Assembly: GCF_036017915.1 (NCBI RefSeq)
Contig: NZ_CP107929.1
Span: 434,001-498,000, forward strand
DNA: 64,000 nt
Direction of reading: 5' to 3'
From: Micromonospora sp. NBC_00421
GTDB taxonomy: Bacteria > Actinomycetota > Actinomycetes > Mycobacteriales > Micromonosporaceae
Made by a program: the position numbers and the translations under genes. The notes below the pieces were generated by a model. The model searched no databases, had not been told where the DNA came from, and saw only the letters and a program-made list of their open reading frames with translations. Below, piece after piece: positions 15,369 to 22,709 of the stretch; within the stretch, counting starts at the first letter, position 1; each line of letters opens with the position of its first letter.

Positions 15369-16628
15369 ATGGGTCGGAGTCAGTCGCTGCCGCGTGGTGG
15401 TGACCCGCGCTTCGGGCCCGACGCCGACGACTCGGCCAGCCCGATCCTGCACGTCGACATGGATGCCTTCTTCGCCGCCGTCGAGGTGCGCCACCGCCCC
15501 GAGCTGCGGGGCCGGCCGGTGGTGGTCGGCGGGGTCGGGCCACGCGGCGTGGTCAGCTCCGCCAGCTACGAGGCCCGCCGGTACGGCGTCCGCAGCGCGA
15601 TGCCGACCGCCCGGGCGCGGGCGCTCTGCCCCGGCGCGGTCTACCTGGCACCTGACTTCGCCCGCTACCGGGCGGCCTCCGACGCGGTGATGCGGATCTT
15701 CCGGGACGTCACCCCGCTGGTCGAGCCGCTCTCCCTCGACGAGGCGTTCCTCGACGTGACGGGGGCCCGCCGGTTGTTCGGCCCGCCGGCCGCCATCGCC
15801 CGGCGGATTCGCGCCCGGGTGACGGCCGAGCTGGGGCTGACCTGTTCGGTCGGGGTGGCTCCGAGCAAGTTCGTGGCGAAGCTCGGCTCCACCCGGGCCA
15901 AGCCGGACGGTCTGCTCGTGGTGCCTGCCGACCGGGTGCTGGAGTTCCTCCATCCGCTGCCGGTCGACGCGCTGTGGGGGGTGGGGGAGCGGTCCGCCGA
16001 GACGCTGCGTCGGCTCGGCCTGCGCACCATCGGTGACCTGGCCGAGGCGCCCGTGGGGATGCTCCGCAAGGCGCTCGGCGTGGCGTCCGCGACCCATCTG
16101 CACGAGCTGGCCCGGGGGCGGGACCCGCGCCCGGTCAGCCCGGAGCAGGTGGAGAAGTCGATCGGGGCCGAGGTGACCTTCGACGTCGACGTGGTCGACC
16201 CGCAGCAGATCCGCCGCGCCCTGCTCGCCCTCAGCGAGAAGGTGGGCAGCCGGCTGCGCGGGGCCGGTCAGGTCGGCCGGACGGTCTCGCTCAAGGTACG
16301 ACTGTCCGATTTCCGTACCGTCAACCGGTCCCGGACCCTCGGCGTGACGACCGACGTGGCCCGGGAGATCTTCGACACCTCGTGGGGTCTCTGGACGGTT
16401 CTCGCCCCTGGTGAGCCGGTCCGGCTGGTCGGCGTCCGGGTGGAGGGCCTGGCCGGGGTGGCCGACACGCCGAGGCAGCTCACCCTCGGCGCACCCGAGC
16501 GGGGCTGGCGGGAGGCGGAGACCGCCGCCGACGCGGCGGCTGCCCGTTTCGGGCGGTCCGTCATAGGTCCGGCCAGTCTGCTCGGCAAACGTGATCCCCG
16601 GCCCGGGGAAAATAGCAGTCGACCGTAG
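15369..16628 (+). CDS. dinB: DNA polymerase IV (DinB)
   Basis: An active-type Y-family translesion polymerase of 419 aa. Catalytic acids are intact: ILHVDMDAFFAAVE (D30, D32) and PLSLDEAFLDVTGA (D124, E125). These are the residues missing in ImuB elsewhere in this window. The thumb (LGVASATHLHELARGRDPRPV) and little finger (QVGRTVSLKVRLSDFRTVNRS) follow. The C-terminus carries GPASLLGKRDPRP and no obvious canonical clamp motif, though RQLTL at about 378 is a fair clamp-binding candidate. ATG 15369 is favoured by the TAGCCT box. It is isolated from the LexA-controlled mutasome. Confidence 0.95.
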   Translation: MGRSQSLPRGGDPRFGPDADDSASPILHVDMDAFFAAVEVRHRPELRGRPVVVGGVGPRGVVSSASYEARRYGVRSAMPTARARALCPGAVYLAPDFARYRAASDAVMRIFRDVTPLVEPLSLDEAFLDVTGARRLFGPPAAIARRIRARVTAELGLTCSVGVAPSKFVAKLGSTRAKPDGLLVVPADRVLEFLHPLPVDALWGVGERSAETLRRLGLRTIGDLAEAPVGMLRKALGVASATHLHELARGRDPRPVSPEQVEKSIGAEVTFDVDVVDPQQIRRALLALSEKVGSRLRGAGQVGRTVSLKVRLSDFRTVNRSRTLGVTTDVAREIFDTSWGLWTVLAPGEPVRLVGVRVEGLAGVADTPRQLTLGAPERGWREAETAADAAAARFGRSVIGPASLLGKRDPRPGENSSRP

Positions 16629-16661
16629 GTCGTCCCGCTTTCCGACGCGCGAGCCCCCTCG

Positions 16662-16667
16662 TAGACT
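16662..16667 (+). promoter_or_regulatory. -10 box TAGACT upstream of the DUF3040 gene
   Basis: TAGACT in the 115-bp gap after dinB; a transcript from here would have a leader of about 70 nt before GTG 16744. Confidence 0.45.
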
Positions 16668-16743
16668 TGGCGGCAAGCAGCCGGTTGGCTGCCACGGTCT
16701 GTCGGCCCGACCGGGCCGACCAACGTGACCGGGGAGGAGTGCC

Positions 16744-17139
16744 GTGCCGCTCTCGGAGCACGAGCAGCGGCTGTTCGAGCAGATCGAGCGGTCGCTTGCC
16801 GAGGACCCCAAATTCGCCTCGGCCGTGCGCGCCAGTGACCCGCGTTTCCATACGCGACGTCGCCTGCTCGTCGCTGCCGGCGTGGTCGTCGTCGGCCTGG
16901 CCCTGTTGGTCTACGGGGCGGTGATCAAGACTCCGCCGCTGGCAGTGGCGGGGTTCGTCGTCATGCTGGCCGCGTTGGGCTATGCGGTGCAGTCGCACCG
17001 GCGGGCGCAGTCACCGGACCTGCACGTGGTGGGTGGCACGACGAGTCGTCGCCGTCCGCGTGGCCGGGGCGGTCGTCGGCCGTCGTTGCTGGACCGGATG
17101 GAAGATCGGTGGCGGCAGCGTCCGGAGGGACATCGCTGA
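16744..17139 (+). CDS. DUF3040 membrane protein
   Basis: A 131-aa actinobacterial DUF3040 protein. It starts VPLSEHEQRLFEQIERSLAE, the family's hallmark, followed by RFHTRRR and two transmembrane helices (about 40-57 and 63-80), and ends in a basic Arg-rich tail. Function unknown; members are typically near division genes. GTG 16744 has GGGGAGGAG 7 nt upstream. It is single-gene, ended by two strong inverted repeats before the convergent transglutaminase gene. Confidence 0.88.
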   Translation: MPLSEHEQRLFEQIERSLAEDPKFASAVRASDPRFHTRRRLLVAAGVVVVGLALLVYGAVIKTPPLAVAGFVVMLAALGYAVQSHRRAQSPDLHVVGGTTSRRRPRGRGGRRPSLLDRMEDRWRQRPEGHR

Positions 17140-17140
17140 A

Positions 17141-17165
17141 CCCGTCCACCCCAGAGGTGGACGGG
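17141..17165 (+). terminator. hairpin terminator after the DUF3040 gene
   Basis: CCCGTCCACC (17141-17150) pairs perfectly with GGTGGACGGG (17156-17165) across a five-base loop, 2 bp after the stop. There is no U-run, as is common in high-GC actinobacteria. Confidence 0.7.
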
Positions 17166-17276
17166 CGTCACCGACGACGGTGGGTGCCGGACGCAGTCCG
17201 GCCACCTCCGTCGCATCATCACGTCCGCACCCGTGCCGTCCTCCCGGCTCGCCCCTTCCCTCCCCACCCCGGCTCG

Positions 17277-17336
17277 CCCGCCCCATGGGCGTGAGCCCCA
17301 AGCACCCGCCCCACGGGCGTGTGCCCATGGGGCGGG
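17277..17336. terminator. bidirectional inverted repeat between convergent genes
   Basis: A perfect 14-bp pair, CCCGCCCCATGGGC (17277-17290) and GCCCATGGGGCGGG (17323-17336), flanks a 32-base spacer. It ends 5 bp before the transglutaminase stop and likely stops transcription from both sides. Confidence 0.6.
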
Positions 17337-17341
17337 GGCGG

Positions 17342-19810
17342 TCAGGCGCGGCGGGTGGCGAGCAGCCGGCGGGGGTTCCAGCGCAGCAGCAGGCGGCGGA
17401 GCCGGCCGGAGGCCGTCACCAGTCGCGCGGAGTTGTCGCCGAGCGAGGTGCGCCAACGCAGCAGCACCGAGGGGGGCAGCACGGCGGCGAGGAGCCGGGT
17501 ACGCCGGTCGGCGCGGGCGGCGAGGGTGCCGCGTACCGTCCGCAACGCCGGGTGCAGTGGTTCGCCGGTGAGCGGATCCCGGGCGTACCGGGCGCGTTCC
17601 TCGGCCCGGCCGAGCAACCGCACCGCAGTGGCCGAGTCGGCGTCCGCGCCGATCGCCTCCCGGGCCAGCCGCTCGGCGGTCGCCCGGGGCGTCTCCGTCC
17701 GGTCGATCGGAACCCGGTAGTCGACCAGGGTGTCGAGCAGTTCGTCCCAGGCGGCGTGGGCGTCCGCCCGGGCCCGGTCCGCGTCCGCACCCAGCACCGT
17801 CATCGGGATGCTCCCGCCCGCCCCGTCGTCGGGGGCCGCGCCGGCCTGCGCCGCCACGGGTGGGCGGTGCCGGCGCTGACGCAGCGTACGCCGACGCAGG
17901 GCTGGTACGGCCAGCAGCGCGAGCAGTGCGAGCAGCCCGGCAGCCGTCCACCACGGCCAGGTCGGGGCGCGTTCGACGGGAGCGTTGGCGGTCGCGTCGA
18001 AACCCTGGTCGACGTCCCGGTCGATCTCGTCGTCGCGCTGCGGTCCGGCAGTCGCGCCCGGGTCGCCCGGGGCAGCCGGTGTGGTGGTGTCCGACGGCTC
18101 CGGGTCCGGGGCGTCGGAGTCCGGCGCCCACGCCGACCGGGTCGACCCCTGTACGCCGTACGCGGGGGTGGCGTCGAACGGCACCCAGCCGAACTGGTCG
18201 AAGTAGACCTCCGTCCAGGAGTGCAGGTTCCGGTTGGTGAGCGTGTAGGTGTCGCCGGTGGCGTTGCTGCCGTTGGTGAAGCCGAACGCCACCCGGGCGG
18301 GGATGCCGGCGACCCGTACCAACCAGGCCAGCGCCGCCGCGTACTGCTGGCAGTAGCCGGCCTTGTTGGTGAGGAAGTCGACGATCTCCTGCCCGCTGGT
18401 GCCGCCCTGGGTGCTCAACGAGTAGCGGAAGCCGTTCTCCTGGGAGAAGTAGTCGTAGATCGCCCGGACCCTGTCGTAGTCGGTGGACTTCCCCTCCACC
18501 AACCGGTCGACGAGCAGACCGACCTCCCGTACGTCCGGGGTGCGGGTCTGCTGCAGCCGGATCGGGTGCTCGGCCGGCAACGGCCGGGCCCGGCGCAGCG
18601 CCGCCGGGGTGTACGTCGAGCGCACGTACTCGAACGAGTAGCGCTTGCCACGGGAGTTGTCCCGGTTGGAGAAGACCACCCCGAGATTCTGGTCGTACGA
18701 CCAGTTGCCGTTGAGCCCGTCGAAGCCGACCGGGTCGGTGTAGAGCGGCACGAAGGGCATGTTCAACGTCCGGTTGACCTCCACGGTCGCCCGGTAGGTC
18801 TGCTGCTGCACCCCCGGCCCGGCCCGGTCCGCCGGGTCGGGCAGTTCCCGGTTGACCGGCCGGCCGTTGGGCGGGCGCACCCGGAAGCCGTCCGGGCGTA
18901 GTTCGTCGGCGACGCCGAAGCGCAGGTAGAACGGGTTCTTCTCGGTGGTGGTGACCTTGACCATGTCGGCCACCTCGGACTGGTTGAGCTGCCCGCTGAG
19001 CGCTGCGAAGAGGTCGATCCGGCCGGGGCCGCCGCCCTGCCCGGCGCGTCCGTTGCCGGTGCCGTTACCGGCGGTGCTGAACTGGTCCAGCAGCCCGCCG
19101 CTCATCCCCGGTACGGCAAGCGGCAGCACCACGGCCAGCGCCACCCCGACCACCGCCAGCCGGCGGCCGGCGGCGGCCAGCGGGGAGGACTCCCAGACGT
19201 CCACGTCCCGGCCCTCGCCGGTGAACCGGCGGCCGAACCGGCGTACCCGGTCGACGTTGTCGGTGACCAGCAGCCAGAGGTAGCCGGCGGCGCCGACCAC
19301 GAACGGCAACGCGGGGACACTGTCCACGTAGACCGCGACCGGCACCGAGTAGATGGCCAGCATCGGCAGCCCGGCCAGGGCCGGCCGGCGCAGCCCGACG
19401 GCGAGCACGTCGACCACGACCGCCACCGCGCCCACCCCGAGCACGCTGATGAACAGCAGCGGGGTGGTGTCGGGCACCTTCACCCCGTAGGAGCGCATGT
19501 CCTGCAACGAGCCCTGCGCCAGCTCACCGAAGTGGGCAAGCGTCCCCGGCGTGGGCAGGAAGGCGATCAGCTCGCCGCCGCCCGGGAAGAGCCAGGTCAG
19601 GGCGAGCAGGAGACCGGCGAGCATGCCCAGCACCTGACCCCAGAGCGGGGCCCGGACCAGTCGGGTGAGCGCCGCCGCGCCGGCCACCACGGCGACCGCG
19701 ATGGCCGACTGGATCAGCCAGGTCCACTGCTGGAAGATCGACGACAGCGGGGCCGCGGCGAGCAGGGTCGCCACGGCGGCCACGAAGCCGAGGTTCCGGG
19801 ACGCGATCAC
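17342..19810 (-). CDS. TgpA-type transmembrane transglutaminase-like protein
   Basis: A large membrane protein (822 aa) with about six N-terminal helices (1-200), an extracytoplasmic transglutaminase/protease-like domain (about 430-560) and one further helix near 650 before a cytoplasmic tail. The catalytic triad is visible: Cys in AGYCQQYAAALAWLVR, His in RNLHSWTEVYF, Asp in GWVPFDATP. With MoxR and DUF58 upstream it forms the conserved triad linked to cell-envelope processes. The exact role is unknown. GTG 19810 is chosen for its GAGAGGG ribosome site; GTG 19885 would add 25 residues that look unconserved. It is last in the operon, 126 bp after DUF58. Confidence 0.87.
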   Translation of the reverse strand: MIASRNLGFVAAVATLLAAAPLSSIFQQWTWLIQSAIAVAVVAGAAALTRLVRAPLWGQVLGMLAGLLLALTWLFPGGGELIAFLPTPGTLAHFGELAQGSLQDMRSYGVKVPDTTPLLFISVLGVGAVAVVVDVLAVGLRRPALAGLPMLAIYSVPVAVYVDSVPALPFVVGAAGYLWLLVTDNVDRVRRFGRRFTGEGRDVDVWESSPLAAAGRRLAVVGVALAVVLPLAVPGMSGGLLDQFSTAGNGTGNGRAGQGGGPGRIDLFAALSGQLNQSEVADMVKVTTTEKNPFYLRFGVADELRPDGFRVRPPNGRPVNRELPDPADRAGPGVQQQTYRATVEVNRTLNMPFVPLYTDPVGFDGLNGNWSYDQNLGVVFSNRDNSRGKRYSFEYVRSTYTPAALRRARPLPAEHPIRLQQTRTPDVREVGLLVDRLVEGKSTDYDRVRAIYDYFSQENGFRYSLSTQGGTSGQEIVDFLTNKAGYCQQYAAALAWLVRVAGIPARVAFGFTNGSNATGDTYTLTNRNLHSWTEVYFDQFGWVPFDATPAYGVQGSTRSAWAPDSDAPDPEPSDTTTPAAPGDPGATAGPQRDDEIDRDVDQGFDATANAPVERAPTWPWWTAAGLLALLALLAVPALRRRTLRQRRHRPPVAAQAGAAPDDGAGGSIPMTVLGADADRARADAHAAWDELLDTLVDYRVPIDRTETPRATAERLAREAIGADADSATAVRLLGRAEERARYARDPLTGEPLHPALRTVRGTLAARADRRTRLLAAVLPPSVLLRWRTSLGDNSARLVTASGRLRRLLLRWNPRRLLATRRA

Positions 19811-19936
19811 GGCGTCACCCTCTCTGTCGTCGGACACCGGCGCTGACGCGCGGCGCGGCGTGCTGGTCGCCGGTGCCGTGCCCACCGGTGTGGCCAGGGG
19901 TGCGCGGACGGTGCGGTCGCGGGACCGGCCGGCGGC

Positions 19937-21235
19937 TCACCGCACACCCCCGGCGACCGTCTCGGCGAGCGCCGCGCGCAGCGCGAAGCCCTGCGAACCG
20001 CGCCCGGCCTGGGGCCAGAGCGCCGGCAGTTGACCGTCGTGGTTCACCCCGATGACCCGCCAGCCGCCCTGCAACAGGGCCAACACGGCGGCGGCGTGGG
20101 CCTGTTCGGCCTCGAACCGTGCCCGCTCCGGCAGGCTGAGCCAGGTGGAGCTGTGCAGCACGAAGCCGACGCAGGTCGCGCCGCTGCCGCGCAGCCCGCT
20201 CAGCAGCTCCGCCTCGCTCGTGGTCAGCGACCCGAACAGCGCGATGATCAGGCCCCCGTCGGCGCGTTGCCGGACCCGCTGCACCAGGCTCGCGACGTCG
20301 CCTCGCTGGTCGAGCCGGACGTCGGCGAGGTGGTCGAGGAGCAGGCCGTCCCCGGTGGCCTCGGTGGCGTCGACGTCCACTCCGTCCCCGGTCACCAGGC
20401 GCAGCTTGTAGCCGGCCTGCCGCAGGTGGGTGGCGATGCTGGCGGCGGCAGAGACCGACCACTCGAAACTGGCCGTCGGGCCGTCGCCCCGGTGACCGTG
20501 CGCCCGGGTGTCCAGCAGCACGGTGGCCCGGCTCTCCCAGGGCTGCTCCTCGCGGCGCACCATCAGCTCACCGGTGCGGGCTGTCGACTTCCAGTGCACC
20601 CGGCGCAGGTCGTCGCCCATCCGGTACTCCCGGGTGGCGGTGTCGTCCTCGCCGTGCACGGCCACCGACCGGGCCCGGCTGTCGCCGCTGCCGGCGTACT
20701 CGCCGGGCAGGCGTACCGAGGGCAGCGGGGTGACCTGGGGGATCACGGTGAGCTGTTCGGTGCTGGGGAAGGCCCGGCTCAGCTCGCACAGCCCGAAGGG
20801 GTCGGTCATCCGGACCACCAACGGACCCACCTCGTACCGGCCGCGCACGTCGGCACGGACGGTGTACGCCACCGAGCTGGCCTGGTGCGCGCCGAGCCGT
20901 TCCAGCACCACCCGCGGCCGGCTGCCCAGCGCGTACGGCAGCCGGTCCTCCAGCAGCAGGGTGCCGGTGGGCAGCCGGGACATGTTCTGCAACCGCAGCA
21001 CCACCCGGGAGCTGGCCCCGACCGGCACCCGGTGCGGGTCCAGCGAGCGGTTGCAGGCCAGCTTGTAGCGGGTCCGCCCGACGTACAGCGCGGCGAGCAG
21101 CGGCAGGACGCCGAGCAGCACCGCCACCCGGAGCAGGTCCCGTTCGCCGAGGATGCCGGCGGAGACCGCCGCGGCGATCGCCGCCGCCAGGAACGAACGG
21201 CCCCGGGTGGTCAGGCCACGCAGCCCGGCACGCAC
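19937..21235 (-). CDS. DUF58 domain protein
   Basis: A 432-aa protein with two N-terminal helices (about 14-50) and a DUF58 domain whose signature appears as DDTATREYRMGDDLRRVHWKSTART. A vWA-like fold follows. DUF58 proteins occur with MoxR AAA+ ATPases and are thought to be their clients or adaptors in assembling membrane or metal-containing complexes. The GTG at 21235 lies one base after the MoxR stop (TGA-C-GTG), indicating coupling, with GGAGG upstream. Function inferred only from this arrangement. Confidence 0.88.
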   Translation of the reverse strand: MRAGLRGLTTRGRSFLAAAIAAAVSAGILGERDLLRVAVLLGVLPLLAALYVGRTRYKLACNRSLDPHRVPVGASSRVVLRLQNMSRLPTGTLLLEDRLPYALGSRPRVVLERLGAHQASSVAYTVRADVRGRYEVGPLVVRMTDPFGLCELSRAFPSTEQLTVIPQVTPLPSVRLPGEYAGSGDSRARSVAVHGEDDTATREYRMGDDLRRVHWKSTARTGELMVRREEQPWESRATVLLDTRAHGHRGDGPTASFEWSVSAAASIATHLRQAGYKLRLVTGDGVDVDATEATGDGLLLDHLADVRLDQRGDVASLVQRVRQRADGGLIIALFGSLTTSEAELLSGLRGSGATCVGFVLHSSTWLSLPERARFEAEQAHAAAVLALLQGGWRVIGVNHDGQLPALWPQAGRGSQGFALRAALAETVAGGVR

Positions 21236-21236
21236 G

Positions 21237-22295
21237 TCACGGCCTCCGTGGCTCGAACGGCGGGCGGCCGTTGCCGGCGGCGGGCCGGGGCGTGTCGTAC
21301 CCGGTGGGGCGCTTACGGTCCGGCGGCAGGACCAGCCGGTGCACCAGCTCGGCGACGATCGCGTCGGTGGTGCGGCGGGCCAACTGGGCGTCCGCGGTGG
21401 GGATGATCCGGTGGGCCAGCACCGGCACCGCGAGCGCCTGGAGGTCGTCGGGCAGCACGTAGTCGCGCCCCTCCAGGGCAGCCACCGCGCGGGCCGTGCG
21501 CAACAACTGGAGGGTGGCCCGGGGGGACGCGCCAAGCCGCAGGTCGGGGGCCTCCCGGGTGGCGGTGACCAGGTCGACGGCGTACTGCTTGACGGCATCG
21601 GCGACGTGCACGTTGCGGACGGTGGCGATCAGTTGGCGGACCGTGTCGGCGTCGGAGACCGGCCGCAACTCCTGGAGGGGGTCGGCGGCGCCGTGTCCGT
21701 CCAGCATGGCCAGCTCGGCCTCCGGGCCCGGGTATCCCATCGCGATCCGGGCGGTGAACCGGTCCCGCTGTGCCTCCGGGAGGGGGTACGTCCCCTCCAT
21801 CTCGATCGGGTTCTGGGTGGCGATCACCATGAACGGCGTCTGGAGCTGGTAGGTGACCCCGTCGACCGTGACCTGCCGCTCCTCCATGCACTCCAGCAGG
21901 GCGGACTGGGTCTTCGGCGAGGCCCGGTTGATCTCGTCGCCGACGACCAGGTTGGCGAAGACCGCGCCCGGCCGGAACTCGAAGTCGTGCGTCTCCTGGT
22001 TGTAGACGCTGACCCCGGTGACGTCGCTGGGCAGCAGGTCGGGGGTGAACTGGATCCGCCGCACCGAGCAGTCGATGGACCGGGCGAGCGCCTTGGCCAA
22101 CTTGGTCTTGCCGACCCCGGGGACGTCCTCGATCAGCAGGTGACCCTCGGCGAGCAGGACGGCCAGGGCGAGCCGCACCGTGGCTGTCTTGCCCTCGATG
22201 ACCTGCTCGATGTTGGCCACGATGGCCTCGCTGGCGGCGCGGAACTCGTCGTGCGGCAGCACGCCGCCCACCTCGTCCCAGGTCTGTTGTGTCAC
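21237..22295 (-). CDS. MoxR family AAA+ ATPase
   Basis: A 352-aa MoxR-type AAA+ chaperone. Walker A is IEDVPGVGKTKLAKALA, Walker B is LVVGDEINRASPKTQ, and MVIATQNPIEMEGTYPLPEAQRDRF gives sensor 1 and the arginine finger region. The first gene of the triad, it presumably remodels complexes containing the DUF58 and transglutaminase-like partners. GTG 22295 follows GAGGAGAAGG. A TAGCCT box on the minus strand at 22406-22401 may be its promoter, giving a leader of about 100 nt. Confidence 0.93.
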   Translation of the reverse strand: MTQQTWDEVGGVLPHDEFRAASEAIVANIEQVIEGKTATVRLALAVLLAEGHLLIEDVPGVGKTKLAKALARSIDCSVRRIQFTPDLLPSDVTGVSVYNQETHDFEFRPGAVFANLVVGDEINRASPKTQSALLECMEERQVTVDGVTYQLQTPFMVIATQNPIEMEGTYPLPEAQRDRFTARIAMGYPGPEAELAMLDGHGAADPLQELRPVSDADTVRQLIATVRNVHVADAVKQYAVDLVTATREAPDLRLGASPRATLQLLRTARAVAALEGRDYVLPDDLQALAVPVLAHRIIPTADAQLARRTTDAIVAELVHRLVLPPDRKRPTGYDTPRPAAGNGRPPFEPRRP

Positions 22296-22400
22296 GGGCC
22301 TTCTCCTCGTCGCGACGGCAGCTCGGAAAAGAGCACCTGGACCCGTCCTTCGGTTCGCAACGGGAAGCCTCGTCTGCCGCAGGAATCGCACTGGCCTCTC

Positions 22401-22406
22401 AGGCTA
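22401..22406 (-). promoter_or_regulatory. candidate -10 box (TAGCCT) of the MoxR operon
   Basis: On the minus strand TTAGCCT reads toward MoxR. The -35 region is not canonical. Proposed only from the box and its place in a 414-bp divergent gap. Confidence 0.4.
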
Positions 22407-22466
22407 ACCATGTTTACGGTGATCGCCGACCCCTGCCGGAAGTCAGCCGGTCACGCGGCGGATATT

Positions 22467-22488
22467 CGTCAGGTCGGGGGACCTGACG
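22467..22488. repeat. 9-bp perfect inverted repeat between moxR and leuS
   Basis: CGTCAGGTC (22467-22475), GGGG loop, GACCTGACG (22480-22488). It lies about 70 bp before the leuS -10 box, fit for an operator or a hairpin. No regulator is identified. Confidence 0.55.
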
Positions 22489-22555
22489 CGCCCGGGTGGT
22501 GACGGAAGGTGATCGGCAGGCCGGACGCGGCCCGCAGCCGGCGGATCCGACGGGG

Positions 22556-22561
22556 TACACT
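22556..22561 (+). promoter_or_regulatory. -10 box (TACACT) of the leuS leader
   Basis: TACACT is 7 nt before the leader-peptide ATG, so transcription would begin at or next to that ATG and the leader peptide would be translated from a leaderless message. Confidence 0.65.
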
Positions 22562-22568
22562 GCCGGAC

Positions 22569-22607
22569 ATGGCCGGAGTCTTCCTGCTTCTTACCGGGCC
22601 GTGCTGA
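22569..22607 (+). CDS. leucine-rich leader peptide (12 codons) of leuS
   Basis: ATG 22569 to TGA 22605-22607 encodes M-A-G-V-F-L-L-L-T-G-P-C. Three consecutive leucine codons (CTG, CTT, CTT at 22584-22592) stand out because CTT is rare in this G/C-ending genome. The stop codon lies inside the left arm of a hairpin that leads to an intrinsic terminator ahead of leuS. This is the layout of a ribosome-stalling attenuator that senses charged tRNA(Leu). Proposed from sequence alone. Confidence 0.75.
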   Translation: MAGVFLLLTGPC

Positions 22608-22657
22608 TGCGCTGACGCGCGACAGCACGGCGGCCCCTCCTGCGCGAGGGGCTTTTT
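22596..22657 (+). promoter_or_regulatory. leuS attenuator: pause/antiterminator hairpin plus intrinsic terminator
   Basis: The first hairpin pairs GCCGTGCTG (22598-22606) with CAGCACGGC (22623-22631). The second, GCCCCTC (22633-22639) with GAGGGGC (22646-22652), is followed by five T (22653-22657), a textbook intrinsic terminator. GGGCC (22596-22600) can instead pair with GGCCC (22632-22636), which overlaps the terminator's 5' arm, so an alternative fold that blocks the terminator is available. It lies 53 bp before the leuS start. No T-box consensus is present. Confidence 0.75.
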
Positions 22658-22709
22658 CGTGCCCTGAGCAGGTGCCCCGGATCCGACATGACCGCGCCAA
22701 GGAGAAGCC

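Noticed and set aside
22556..22709. T-box riboswitch before leuS
   Set aside because: No AGGGUGG-type T-box sequence or long specifier stem; the Leu-codon frame and terminator explain the region better.
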